From the NCBI GenBank assembly GCA_030340625.1, contig JAOPHQ010004837.1, positions 306,001 to 370,000 of the forward strand: DNA of 64,000 nt, written 5' to 3'. Shown here in pieces: positions 1 through 12,961 of this stretch. Origin of the DNA: Merluccius polli (lineage: Eukaryota; Chordata; Actinopteri; Gadiformes; Merlucciidae). Position 1 is the stretch's first letter. Each line of letters begins with the position of its first letter. The position numbers were made by a program, and so were the translations under genes. The notes under the pieces are model-generated. The model was not told where the DNA came from, ran no database searches, and was given only the letters and a program-made list of their open reading frames with translations.

Positions 1-544
1 AACAGCCCCCCCCCCCCCATCTCCTCCCTGTAGGCTGTAGCCTGTCTAGAAGTCACTCCCGCATCCCTCCCCCCATTCTTCATTTAGACTCTCGGAGCAT
101 ATGCGTGTGTGTTTGTGTACGTGTGTATGTGTTTGTGTGTGTGTCTGTGTGTGTGAAAGCCTCTTCTCCACATGTGCAGCAGCATGCCTTGTTTTCATCG
201 TGGGGGTGAGTCGGGGATGCATCAATTTGCATTTCTTTGAATTCCTTACAAGACCGGCCTTGTAGTTGTCATTTCAATCTCTGACCAACTGCTACTACAA
301 AACGATGTTTGACTCATGAATGGCCTGATACTAATGATCCACAACAGCATCTAAACCAGGCCCAAGTGAACAACATTCTGTTGAGCAAATGAGTGAACAG
401 TGTGCGCGTGTGAGTGAGGGTGTGAGTAGTGAGTGAACAAGTAACAGTTTTATTGTATTTTTTTAAAACTGCAATCAGCTGTCACTGTCAACATCGAAAT
501 CTGTCTTATTAAGAACCCTTTGTCGTCCCGGGGCTGTAACACCC

Positions 545-635
<91 letters not shown>

Positions 636-1960
636 TTAAGGGAGCACGCAGGGTGTCGTGTCACTGTCCCCTTTCCCTTCTCCAGTCCCAGCGTCTTAAC
701 AAGGCCCAGCTGATGGGTCTGGTGTTCTGTGAGAAAGCAGGTGGGGCTCTGGGGCCATGTCGCGTCGCGTCAAACTATTAGGGACGGCGACATAACCCTG
801 CGTGCACCATGGCATCTCTCGTTCCACTGAAAGGATCCGCGACAGTTCTCAGTCCTAGAAGAGAAGATACAATGTGTGTGTGTGTGTGGGTGTGGGTGTG
901 GGTGTGTGTGTGTGTGTGTGTGTGCGGTCAGTGTGTCATTGGCTTTTCAAAGAAAGGCAGCCAACATGGTTAATATATAGCTTTTAAGTAACCAAATCAA
1001 TAATGCATGCAGGCTCTGCCGCACTGAAGATAATGACTTGGTTTGCTTTGCCTCTTCAGCAATTGTTTGGTCTGATTAGTTGGATTGATTGTTAGGACAT
1101 GTTGTAATGTTACAACATATGGCCTCAATAATATTAAGATGGATGTAGCTTCCAGAAGACACCTCAGATGTTTATGCTGCTTTAGGGGGAAAACTTGTGT
1201 GGGGGAAAAAAAATTGAACAACATATGAAAAGGTAACGACATTATGTACGCATTCATATTTATGGCTTTGATGAATATTTAATTTCAGTGCTGCTGCCCA
1301 AGGTAATGACGTCCCCACAGTGGAGACTGCAACGAGAGCCTGGCCCACTCGGGACAGCTTGCTTTCAGCGGTCCCAGGCCCCAAGCCTGCTTCAGGCTGT
1401 AGGAGATACTAGCTAGGAGATAGGAGAGAGGATTAAACATCAAAGTAAGAGATGGAGAGTGGCTTGGGGGAAGGGGGTGGGGGGAATCACTAAACTTGGA
1501 ATCTAACATGGAGGAGGAGATCAGTATGTTTCAGTGGCCTACTGCCACTGAAACACAGTGATTATAACCCAACCCCCCGTGGGGCCATGATGTCAGCGGA
1601 GAGAGACGCAGGACGAAGCGAGACAAACAAAAGGGATGAGGGTAAGAGGTAGAGGAGGAGGATGCTGAGAGGCCACAGGGGAACAGTGCCAAGAAGAAAC
1701 CACAGGGACAGTATGTATGAAGATGGCCGCCGAACATCCACACAACAAGAAAAAAGAGCTTGACGGACGAGAGAGATGACTGGGCTCTTGATGACTTGTA
1801 TGGGCAACACCTCATCCACCATGGCCACTAGTTATGTCATGTTTTCAGATGAGGTCATCCTGCCGGCCAAAGGGTTGTCACCTTAATCTAATCTGGATCT
1901 GGACCAGTTATCTACTTAGATGCCAGACTTCTAGTGGCATGCAAGGTTCACTATTAAGCA
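1..1960. other. Intergenic sequence with microsatellites
   Basis: No gene seen. It contains a C13 run leading into (CT)n at 541-628, and (TG)n arrays at 104-154 and 871-925. The rest is unassigned single-copy sequence. Confidence 0.5.
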
Positions 1961-1980
1961 TCCTTCCAGACATTATGTAA

Positions 1981-2303
1981 GGAATAAACCACAATGGGTT
2001 GTCCCATTATTGGAAAATAATGGGACAAGAAGAACATTATTTTTCAATAACGGGACAGCTCATTGTGGTTTATTCCAGTTAGACCACAGTTACCAACAAT
2101 AATTTGATATGATAGTCATCTTTATCCACTTAGTCTGCTAAAATTAAAATATTCTTTCGCTTTGAGCAAATTGTTTTTGCGTTGTCAAGCAACATCTGGT
2201 CAATAGTTCTGTTTGCTATTATTTGTTTTTAATGTTGGATTCGTAGCACATTGATTTGTAACTGTTAACATGCAGAGGTGTCCCATTATTGAAAAATAAT
2301 GCA
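1981..2303. mobile_element. Palindromic MITE-like repeat
   Basis: Perfect 16-bp outer arms at 1981-1996 and 2061-2076 (GGAATAAACCACAATG and its complement) enclose a second palindrome at 2001-2026 with 11-bp arms. Related CCCATTATT/TTCAATAA motifs recur at 2036-2056 and 2279-2303. Structure suggests a non-autonomous DNA transposon; the family is not identified. Confidence 0.5.
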
Positions 2304-2329
2304 CACCCATGTAACATTATTGACCAAGT

Positions 2330-3058
2330 ATTCAACAATGCTGTGTTATAAGTAAAAAGGTTTTCCATCCAAGCATGTACGTTCTTAAGGATACAATGGT
2401 ATATATAAGAAAATATATGTTCCTTTCCTTTCGAAAGGTTTAGGAGGTCTCAACACTTAACCACAAGGTCTTAGACTGGGAAGGTGAGTTACAGTTTATA
2501 ACAAGTGACAACAACTTTTGTCCTGGACCTTTTGTCCAGTCCCAGTACAGCATTTGGTATTCCAATGTCAGGCAGACTCAGTATTTGTCCATGGAGACGC
2601 ATTTGATTGAGTGGCAACAGGGTTAGTGGACCCACTGAAGTCTAAACCACTGTTCCTATTAAAATATAACAATAAAGAAAACATGAAACATGGTTAAAGA
2701 AAGCGGCTGGGGACTCGGGAGCCAGACAGGGAGGCTTAAACGGGGTTTGAGAAAGAGCATGCATGGCTTCTCTTTCATTTCTTATCTCAGAGGGTGAGAC
2801 TGAGTGGTCTAAGAGCTGTCTGCCACCAAGCTTATGGAGACCGAGGAAGGAGGGATGCTGTGTCCTATTGTGGGCTATGCCCCCACCACCACCACCAATG
2901 GCCGGCAGCTCGGTGATGTCACTTATCTCTCTTTCTCTCACGCACACACACACACATTCTCTCTCTCTATCGCACCCACTCTTGTGCAGTCTCACACTTT
3001 GGCTCCCAGAGTGTGTATGTGCAATTTCTGTGTGTGACTGTGTTTGTGTGTGTGTGTT

Positions 3059-3122
<64 letters not shown>

Positions 3123-4572
3123 GGAGCGTCTGTAGTAGAGGAGTGTTTGCCAGTCTTGTGATCCATCGCTGGACAAAGGATAAAGTCACGGTGGGCTCGG
3201 ATCTGGTAGAGAATAAAAGAGCTAATTTAATAAACAGAGTAATTTCTTTATGAGATAAGATGCAGTTGGCTCTATCGGGACTTGCTTTAGCAGAGATGAA
3301 CACGTTCAGGAATGACCTAATTCTCAGTGTGCTTTTTTTGAATGCCAGGATCCTCTCCGACCACCCCACCCTACACTGGCAGTAGCATGTTTCATACAGT
3401 GGGCAAGCAGCTGAAGCTACAGTGACATAATATGATAATGACTTATGGTTTTGTCATGTTGCATATATCTGCTCTACTGTATATCTTTCCTCTGCGTGCT
3501 CTCAATAGAAAACACTCTGGAAGGGGTATGCCGTGTGAAGATACTGGTCACTGGCATCAGACTGTTTTTTAAATGGCCGACTGTTCCCCATAAACAATCC
3601 CATTGGCTCTTAAAATTCGGCATTGAATGTGAACAGTCCTTATGAATTCACCACAACATAAAGACCATACAAACATGTGTGACAACATACCACCACCGTA
3701 CCTTGCTCTCCGCTCTACACTTACCCTCGTGTCTCCTGGTCGCCTCCTGCGCTTCTCGGAGACAGGATAGGAGCAGACACGTTGAGCACCACGTGAACGC
3801 TGCTCCGCTCCCCTTCTCCTTTCTCCCCGGAGCTGCCAGCCTGGCTTAGAGTGCACGTATCCTGGCCCCGGCATCCGCTGTGGTCCCACAGCCAGTGTCT
3901 GGCTGGATGTCTGTCTGTCTGTCTGTCTGTCTGTCTGGCTGCCTGCCGGTCTCTCTGTCAGGACGCCCGCCGATCATTGTTTTTTGTTTTTTTATTCTGC
4001 TGTCGATGTCTACGTCTGCTTCCTCTGCTGTCTACCTTGTATAATATCCACATGCCTGTCCGGCCGGCCGTCTGTCTGCCTGTCTTTCTATATCTATATG
4101 TATATCTTCTTCTGTATTTCTCTGTCTATTTTGGGGGAAAATGGCGTTTGATTTCGTTCATTGGCTACGTCCTAGGGGGGTTTGGTGGGCGTCTGGGTGT
4201 ATGATAAATAGAGGAAGAGGGTGGAGATGGGGTGGGGATGGTAATGTAGCCACTGACTGGCTGCTGTTTATTCACTTAGCTTCGATTGATAACGCAGCAT
4301 CGGACCCTAATTCGTCCGTAATGGAACCACCGCTGAGCTTTCTGGACACACGGTCATGGCCACTTTGCTCTGTGAAAAGCCTATCTGACCACTTACACTG
4401 CACTACTTTCAATTATATAGGCAAGAAGGCTATCACGACACCAGAACACAATGTGCTGTTCTTAACTTTATATATTTTTTCTATCATATCAGTCAGGTAA
4501 TATAAGTCCCAGGAATAGGCTTTTGTCTGTCATTTTACACTGGTCACAGCCAGACTGCTTGCCAAGGACACG

Positions 4573-4605
<33 letters not shown>

Positions 4606-5300
4606 GGGAAACAACTCCCATCATCAACAGGGAGGCTGAACGCATACAGTGCAAAAGGGACTGGCTTCCTCCGAGGGTAAGTTGCCCTGGCAACATGTCA
4701 CGTGGCAACGGGCGAGCCAAGGAGCTGTGTCGGGAGGTGCGTGAGTCCGCGACAACAAGATGCCAGCCCATGACTACCCTTATATCGATAGGTCACGATG
4801 ACGAAGAAGAAGAAGAAGAAGAAGCGCGCGCCTGTGTCAGGCCTGGCGCGTTGTTGTGACGAACACAGCGGTGTGTGTCGCTGCGCTCTCGCCGACACCG
4901 TCTGATGATTCCCCCCCCCCCCCCCCCCCCCCCCCCCTAACCCCCCTGACTCCATTACTGATATCGACGACAACAGCGTTGTTGTGTTCGTCGACGTCAA
5001 ATGGTTTGTGGGTTTGATGTCGGCTGTTTATGTATTTAAACCGGGACCCGATTTTTTTCAACACCACACACGTTAATGGTGATTTCAGTGGGTTAGTTTC
5101 CCTGCGCCGGGCGCCATAACAAAGAACGACATGGGACCCGCATGTGTTAGTGAATGTCGCCACCTTGTGGTTGCAGGTTGCAGACCTATCTCAATATCTC
5201 CACACCTCGTGGAGATAGGTCTGGCTCTGCTCACTATCATTGTGGCATAGGGGGAAAAAACCTTTTCTTTAGCCAATCATAATTGTCCTCGGCGGCCTTA
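2330..5300. other. Intergenic sequence, repeat-rich
   Basis: Contains (CA)/(GT) arrays at 2940-2955, 3044-3119 and 4573-4604, CTGT repeats at 3908-3936, a GAA run at 4801-4824 and a pure C run at 4911-4937. A local inverted repeat is at about 5188-5221. No coding exon recognised. Confidence 0.45.
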
Positions 5301-5340
5301 AGCCCAGGATGCAGCGGACGGTATAAACCTCAAACCAGGG

Positions 5341-5841
5341 TGCAAAATTACATTTTTTTCAAATGGCTAGTGAATGTTCAAATTTAACCAGCCATTCAAT
5401 AGATTACCATTGTTTTTTTTTGGCTGGTGAGTGAAGCAAATCTACCTGCCGCTCTCTGTCCACTGCGGTCCTGTTAGTGTGTGGGAGAGGCCTAGTCATA
5501 TACTACCTCTATAAATGTGGTTAAAAGTAGGGTAGGTCATTCTGTCAGGTAGGAAATATCTATCAGAATGGACTACTATAAATATGGTTAAAAGTAGAGT
5601 AGCTCATAATGAGCACCCAACACATGTACACACAAACACACACACATTGATCACTTATCATTATTATCATTATTTTTTTCTATTTTTGGCATTTCAAGCT
5701 AATTCATTTTTCATTTCCATTTGCAGGGACAGAGTTCATACAGTCATAATTGGAGACAAATGTCGTACTGCACCTGAGGAGAATAATAGTCGTCAGACAT
5801 TTCTCAAATTATAGACTGCATTAATTAATGGGAAACACTGA
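5341..5841. mobile_element. Probable hAT-type remnant(s)
   Basis: The stretch around 5345-5450 matches the teleost 'ggctggtgagtg' repeat style. The end GGGAAACACTG at 5831-5841 is the same right-terminal motif as the hAT element at 28068-28721. No matching left end was found, so only a fragment is claimed. Confidence 0.3.
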
Positions 5842-6710
5842 ATGTATTTTTCACAGTGGAGGTCTGTCAGGGCCTTCACTGCAGGCCCTACCATTTTTTA
5901 GATTTTTTTAAATACTAATTATATTGTTATATGTTATTGTTAAAATAATTCATAATAAGTTATTCAAATTATGTATTAGATTTGTTAAAAACGTTTTAGT
6001 TTGATTACTATCATAATAGTTCATAACTTTATCTGAACTGCGCCACTTCCGCATATCGATAGAGTGCTATACTAGCTAAACTAAATAAGAAAATGTAATT
6101 TTAGGAGCTGTATCAGAGTGATGTCTTCATAGCAAAGAGTTGCAAAACACGTTATTTCCATGCATGCACCCAAACAGCTAGTTTGATTGTCATAGGCTTT
6201 TCGAAACACCTGAAAGATAATAATTATTTGATTTATCTCTAATTTTAGAGATAACATTTTAATCTAATCTAATTTAATTTAATTTATCTGTAGAAGACCG
6301 CTCTCTCCACCATGAACATCTCGGGATGTCTAAAATTATGTGCATGTCCTCTGGAAAAAAATGTTGCCTCTGAAACACACTGCACACACGCACATCGTGT
6401 TGGTTGGTCATTCTGAGCAGTAGATCTATTTGTCAGGACACCAGCAGGTGCATCAAATGCAATTGCAATTGCTACAATGAAATGTGTGCACCTACCCTAA
6501 CTGTATTTTCTTCATATCTGCAGGGCTTTCAGGGAGGCAATTGAATCCGTCATTTCATTTCAGATCAAGAGGCGGTTCCAACTTTCGTATTAGCTTGGCG
6601 GCCCGTTCGGTTTAGATGGCGACCAGGGAAGAGGGCTGATGTTCGGCTTTCTGCTCCACATCAGGCCAGTGGCATCAATTAAATGGTGCTTGTAGAACTG
6701 TTGTATAAAA

Positions 6711-6847
6711 GCAATATCACACTCAAGGTCGTGCTGTTATGCTGAATATCAGCACGGCTGTGATCATCTCCAGGACTCGGCCTGCGGCCTCGTACCCATG
6801 ACGTGCTGATATTCAGTATAACAACACTAACTCTCGTGTGATACTGC
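6711..6847. mobile_element. Palindromic MITE with 46-bp imperfect arms
   Basis: Left arm 6711-6756 and right arm 6802-6847 are imperfect reverse complements, both containing GAATATCAGCACG or its complement, around a 45-bp spacer with its own small palindrome (CGGCCTGCGGCC). Organisation is typical of fold-back non-autonomous transposons. No target duplication was assigned. Confidence 0.6.
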
Positions 6848-7467
6848 TTAAATATCATCTGCTTCATCTGCCTGACGACTTCTGCTAGATTCACGTGTCC
6901 TATAGATAGATTCATCAGGATAGCTGGCAAGCCTATTCAGGCGATGGGAATCCTGTTTATTAGATAAACCAGCGGTCCATCCACTACATTGCGTTCATAG
7001 GATTCCTGAGCTTTCCTCCCATAGATCAACCCGAGCGCATCCGCAATATAATTTCTGTAAGCAACAAGGATCATTAATGGCAATTCGCAACAAGGGCTTC
7101 ATATGGCGTCTTTTTATGCCCCAAAACGCATAAACTCTGCCTATGTTCCACAAGGCGGCTGCTCGACTTGGCACCCTCGACCTAACCTGCACAACCTGCT
7201 CTCTCAATGACGGCTGAAGCTCCGACCTAAACTTCTAGTCCAGCTCCTAGCGCAAAATGGCACCTCGTCCTTCTATGACGAGTGCACTCTTCTCCGCACT
7301 CTTAAACTTACAGATGCTGCTCCATCTGTGGGGGTATTTTCAAGGACTATAATGTAAAAATGATGCATACATGGTCTCACCCTGCATCAACTGCCGCTGA
7401 GGCGTTGAATACTGTAGCAGGTATCTTCCATTCTGATACTAGACTCCCCTACGCTGCTAATGTATAA

Positions 7468-8321
7468 CCCTTCACAAGGATATTGACTGTACATAGATGC
7501 GTTCTTCGAGTATTCACTCTCAGCTTCATATTTGTTCTATCAGACCATGCTTGTTGCATAATTCTCTGGGTATAAGATTTGCAATGCCATTGCTGGCTTT
7601 CGCCCATAGCTGGGTGTTCACAAGCCATAGCCATCTGGCTTTTAGTCTTCCCATTGCTGGGAATTCTCTGTAAGCCAGTGCTGGCTGTCCTGCCTCCCAT
7701 TGCTGGGAATTCTCCCTAAGCACACCATTGCTGGGGTTCTGTCTTGCTGAGCAACACTGCTTCAGTTTGGATCACTACTTTGTGGTGGTTTACTTTGTCC
7801 ACTAGGTCAGTCACTGCACTCCTGATCAGAGTATTCATTCATGGCATGTATTAATTCTGTTTTGTCAATCAAGTCTTCAACAAGGATTGTCGTACATGGA
7901 TGCGTTTTTCGAGTGTTTACCACACTGCTTAATATTTGCTATTGCTGTGTTTAAGATGCAGAGAAATCACCCTCTCACGAATTCAACCCTCAGACATCAC
8001 ATTCCTGATGCTGCGCCAATCATCCTCACAGAGGTATTTCAAGCCGTTACTTCCATGGTAAGTCAAGCATTTAGCTGGTGTTGGTGTCATACTAGTCAAG
8101 TTGGGCAACATCGCAGTCAAGTACACCGCAGCCTCCGGGCTCCCTCTGCTGTGCTATCTGTTCTACCAGACCATTGCTGGTGGTGTAGTTCACTGGGTAT
8201 AATATTTACGATGCCATTGCTGACTTTTGTCCATAGCTGGGAATCATCACTAAGCCATTGCTGGGGTTCTGTCTTGAGTATGTATTCATGTCATGTATTA
8301 ATTCTATTTTGTCAATCCATT
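7468..8321. repeat. Diverged tandem duplication, about 400-bp unit
   Basis: Unit 1 (7468-7868) and unit 2 (7872-8321) share ordered blocks: CAACAAGGAT/gtacat-ggatgcg, a 'ctgggtataa-ttt' block, 'gatgccattgctg', 'ccatagctggg', 'ccattgctggggttctgtctt' and 'atgtattaattct-ttttgtcaa'. Unit 2 carries an extra segment (about 7925-8160) and unit 1 extra CCATTGCTGGG copies. Origin unknown; a retroelement remnant is possible. Confidence 0.5.
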
Positions 8322-8368
8322 AGGTGTCGTTCTCGTCCATCAAGGAAATAACTTTCATGACATTTTTT

Positions 8369-9015
8369 GGGGAAATTCCTCTCCCAGCAGACTTCATGGG
8401 ATCCATCATCCCCATGAAGAATAATTTGATGGTGTCTAATTCCCGAATGTGTTGTCAATAAATGTTTATTTTTCAATACTAGTCTCTCCTGATTGAAATG
8501 GATCTAAAGCAAAAGTTAAATCAGGAGACGACGACATTCCCCTTCTACTTATCATTGCTCTATGTCTGGGTTCTTAATTCCCACACTCATTGCAAGCCTC
8601 TCCCCTTCATCTCTCAACCAATCAGGACTCATGCATTAATCAGGAGTACAATTGCGCACCAATGCAAAGCATATAAATATACATCTCTCATTCATGCTCA
8701 TCTCTCATACACATCTCACATTCTTGCTCGTGTTGTTGTCATTGTGACTCGTTGCAGGCCTCCTCCATCCCCTTCACCTCCGGGACTAGGCTCCACCTGT
8801 CTATGGAGGAAGAGATGGCGTCCTCCAGGGCCGAGGTCTGTCTATAGTTACCACCACCACCACTAGCAGCATCTTAACAACATCAGGGGGAATTAATCTC
8901 CCAGCAGATTTCATGGGATCCATCGTCCCCATGAAGAATAATTTGATGGTGTCTAATTGCCAAACATGTTGTCAATAAACGTAGTTCATTTTTCAATACT
9001 AGTCTCTCCTGATTG
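8369..9015. repeat. About 127-bp direct repeats flanking a 390-bp insert
   Basis: Copy A 8369-8495 and copy B 8886-9015 align along their length (shared TTCATGGGATCCATC, CCCCATGAAGAATAATTTG and the end CTAGTCTCTCCTGATTG). Each contains an AATAAA inside TTGTCAATAAA. The layout resembles a miniature LTR element, but TG...CA ends and a primer site are not evident, so a simple duplication of a repeat tail is equally possible. Confidence 0.5.
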
Positions 9016-9217
9016 TACTATCTATCCACTACAATACTATGATGTTGAGTTCCCAAACAGTGACAGCAATGGTGTGTGAAATCATCAATACTACTTCATC
9101 CTTCATGAAATCCTTACTCATTTTGTATGGCTACTCACGTAATGTGAACTGAAGAATCATCTTAATCATTGTTTGTACCTTACAACAGCAAACATGTGTT
9201 TTTAATTGTAAGCCAGG

Positions 9218-9350
9218 CAGGTAGGGTCGCGTAGCAATAGGTGTTTGTCTCCTAGTTGAAAGGTTATTGGTTTAAACTCCAATGCCCACAAAATAAATGT
9301 AGGCCTAAGTCACCCTAGATAAAAACATCTGCCAAATGACTTAATAGTAA
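9218..9350 (+). mobile_element. tRNA-derived SINE (fish V-SINE-like)
   Basis: The head has a tRNA-like B box (GGTTTAAACTCC near 9269) preceded by an A-box-like region (GCGTAGCAATAGG). The tail AAAACATCTGCCAAATGAC matches the conserved 3' region shared by many fish SINEs and LINEs. It is not a functional tRNA gene. Confidence 0.6.
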
Positions 9351-9450
9351 ATATTAGTAATTAATTACCTAGCTATTCAATCGTTATTAATGAATATATC
9401 TCCTTCTCTATCTGGTTAAAGTGTTGCTGACCAGCAAACCGGGTTAACAG

Positions 9451-9736
9451 ACCCTTCTCACAGAGGTGTCATAAGGCAAACACAGGGGTCACTCATAACA
9501 TTAATTATGGATCTGCTCCTTTTACGTCCCAGGGCTCAGGTAGTAGACTTATCTCCACTAGTTTAGTCTACTAGTAGACTTATCTCCACTAGTTTAGTCT
9601 ACTACCCTAGTAGACTTATCTCCACTAGTTTAGTCTACTACCTGAGCCCTGGTACATAAAAGCGTCAGACTTATAATGAGTGTCATGAGCGACACCTGTT
9701 TTTCCTGGCCTACGATGACGCCTCTGTGAAAAGGGT
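9451..9736. mobile_element. Palindromic MITE, copy 1, with triplicated core
   Basis: Ends ACCCTTCTCACAGAGG and CCTCTGTGAAAAGGGT are imperfect inverted repeats. Inside, arms with the block CCAGGGCTCAGGTAGTAGAC and its complement meet at a core of three tandem units of about 31 to 36 bp (TAGTAGACTTATCTCCACTA plus gtttagtcta) at about 9541-9640. The second copy in this window has the core only once. Confidence 0.7.
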
Positions 9737-9930
9737 GTTATTGTTGGTTAGAAATGGTTAAAGGTGCTTTTTGATTACATTTTTAAAATGATGAATTCAC
9801 AATTATAATATTTATTTTTAGGAAAAGCAATAGTTTTATTCCGCACCTTTCTAAAACCTCTGTGGATGTATTTTTGTATTTTTTTTATTCGTCTACCTAA
9901 AAATGTTATCAAAAGGACCTTTACGTTTAG

Positions 9931-10235
9931 GTTAGAGGTTAGTTTAGGTATTGGGTTAGAGATGCTTAGTTCAGGTATTAGGTTATAGATAGTTAGGTTT
10001 AGGTATTAGGTTAGAGATGGTTAGTTCAGGTATTGGGTTATAGATAGTTAGGTTTAGGTATTAGGTTAGAGATGGTTAGTTCAGGTATTGGGTTAGAGAT
10101 GGTTAGTTTAGGTATTAGGTTAGAGATGGTTACTGTAGGTATTAGGTTAGAGATCATTAGTTTAGGTATTAAAGATGGTTAAGTTTAGGTTTTAGGTTAA
10201 AGATGGTTAAGTTTAGGGTTAAGGTTAGGGTAAGG
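9931..10235. repeat. Minisatellite of GGTTAGAGATGGTTAGTTTA-type units
   Basis: About ten variants of a roughly 30-bp unit containing TTTAGGTATTAGGTTAGAGA. The same motif recurs at 27345-27385 and 27640-27670 in serinc2 intron 1, on either side of an inserted hAT element. Confidence 0.75.
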
Positions 10236-10239
10236 TAGT

Positions 10240-11456
10240 AAGCAGCTTGTCATCAGCCAATAACAGTGCGATTCTGGGAAGTGTGGGCAGGTCTTACCAA
10301 GAAAATCAGTGGGATCCATAATAACCCATGAAAAAAGGGTATATTAGTTCAGAATAAAACGTAGGAGGAATGTGGTTTAATTGAACATGGTGGAAAATAG
10401 AAAGACTTGCCAGCTGTGTGCATTGCAGGCATTTGTAACTCAACTCAATGTAGAGGAAGTTATATTATGCCATTAATAGCTATGCCATTGTATAGATAAC
10501 ACAAAGAAATAAATATAATAATAATAAAAGGCAATTTATACAAAGACTGTGGATTTATTATGGCCTTTTTTCCACCACCAGATAATAGTCAACACATGGT
10601 ATTGGTATTGGATCCAGATATTAAACTATATTATGCACCACTCGAGATCAAGACTGTACAAAATACACCTCAGATTTTGTTATCATTAGTCGTGAGAACA
10701 GTTTCTTGTCAGTTATAATACAATGACCTCCAAAAAAGAGAACAAATAAAGATTATCAGCAGATTGGCAGACCCCTTTAAGTAACACAATACCACAGAAG
10801 GACAAGACCCACTGTCAAAACATCTCCAACATACTCCAGAAAAAAAAAGCTGTTTCATTCCTTTGACGGCACCCCATGTGAACAGTCTGGAGATCGATCA
10901 CAAAGTACCATGTAATGACGCACACAAGTGTATAGTACGAGAACATAGGCCTATGTACAGTACAGCCTCAGTGATTGGACATCAGTGTGACAGGTAAAAC
11001 GTGTTACAGTGGACCTGGGTTCATTTGCTCTCTTCTTCTTCTTCTTCTTCTTCTTCTTCTTCTTCTTCTTCTTCTTCTTCTTCTTCTTCTTCTTCTTCTT
11101 CTTCTTCTTCTTCTTCCTCGCCCTATTTTTCCTTCCCGCGGCTCGCTCGCTGTCGAGTCGACGTGTTGATGAGTGTGAACAGACTTTTTTTTTTTTTGCT
11201 CCCCACAGAATGGGCTGAAGGGGCGTCAGGACAGAAGGAGCGAAGAACGCGCGTGCTGCCATCTTTTTTCGGGGGGGGGGTGTGATTCTTTTGAAATGAA
11301 AACATGACGCTGCACGTCACTGGGTTCCAGTTCACTTTCTGTTTAGCGGGCATATGCTGCAGACATGAGGCAGCACAGGCCTGCCATATCTCACTTATTG
11401 ATTCATTATTTCTTTAGGTGTTTAGTGTTCATCATACTGCCCAAGAATATCCAACA

Positions 11457-11522
<66 letters not shown>

Positions 11523-12682
11523 CATCATTTGTGTAGTATGAGATGAGGGTTCTATTCAATCTATTGGATACAACTGGAATGGAAGTGGCAACAGAATGTG
11601 TTCAAGATACCAGCACAGCCTCATGTTGTTTAACAGTACGTCAGAGAAAGACGACCCAAAGCACAACCTCTGGGCTGAATACACTGCCACTATAGGCACA
11701 TTTTAGAATAAAAGGAAATAAAAGTATATAAAACAAAATAGCCTCTTAAAGGCAGCCTTGGTCAGGCATTAAATAAATCAGCTTGCGTGTGTGCGCGTGT
11801 GTAACGCCTGGCAGTGTAACGCCTGGCAGTGTAACGGCGTATCCTTTTAGGTAAGTCATAAAATATTTGGACAGCAGACAATTTTCTTGCAATGCTGGAA
11901 CAGTGTAGTCCCCCCCCCCCCCCCCCCCCACAGACACAACACCCTTCAGGTGACAATTCATGGGGGTTTTGTCGTGATTACCAATCCAAACAGTCGGGAA
12001 GTAGGCCTACTGAAGGGGTCCATACTTAGACTCACATTTAAAAAACAGCATACAGTCTATATTACTGATTACCAGCCAGTCTTCCTCCCTCGGAGATGCA
12101 CACAAACGCAACCCCACACATGTAGGGGTTGCGTGCATTACATGCATTACGGCATAGCTTGTTCTATGCAAAGGAGGACCTCCCCCATAACCCTGACGCC
12201 ACCCACACCCCAAACCCACAGTCTGTGTGAAAGCCGGCACGTCTCTCTCAGTACATCTCCGTCGGCAGCGGGAGGTCAAAGCGAATCCTCCATTTCCACC
12301 GTGTTCAACCTCAGGCTCATACAAAAATAGTAGTGTGGAGACTGGGGGGTGTAGATATCCCTCCCTTAAACCCCTTTACTTCTGAGCGCAGGGGGGGGGG
12401 GGGGGGGGGGTGTGAGGGTGGCTGGTGTAGACTCATGGACCACACAAATACACGTGTGTGTCCGTGTCTGTGTGCATAACGGTCACTCGGTGACAAAAAA
12501 TAGGTCCCTTTTTTCCTCCCTGTTGTTGTTGTTGTCGCTGTTTGTTTGTGTGTCAGATGACGGCGAGTGTGAAAATGTCACTCAGCTCAGGGCTTCCTCG
12601 TGTCCTCTAGACGAGAGTTCATCTGTTAACACTGCCACCGCCGCGCAGCTCAGTCCTAACACAACACGGACCACTGCTTCTC

Positions 12683-12752
<70 letters not shown>

Positions 12753-12930
12753 TCTCTCCCTCTGGTGATCTCTGCAGGTCCCCCCCCCCCCCATCCAAAG
12801 CGGGTGGAAATGGTGGGGGGATCAAACACGGTGGTCCCTACGACCCGCTGCTTCCCTCTGACGAGCTCTCCACCGACGCCTGGGGATCCTCCCCCGTGGG
12901 TGACTGGGCGGCTCCCGGGCCATCTGTACA

Positions 12931-12961
<31 letters not shown>

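Noticed and set aside
7585..7745. CRISPR-like spaced repeats (CCATTGCTGGG)
   Set aside because: Spacing is irregular, units vary, and the DNA is vertebrate; it is a degenerate tandem repeat.
9218..9350. Possible tRNA gene
   Set aside because: The B-box-like sequence lies in a SINE; the acceptor stem and anticodon arm do not form, and a fish SINE tail follows.
10951..11285. Poly-Lys, poly-Leu and poly-Ser frames
   Set aside because: All come from the (TTC)n array and flanking C/T runs.
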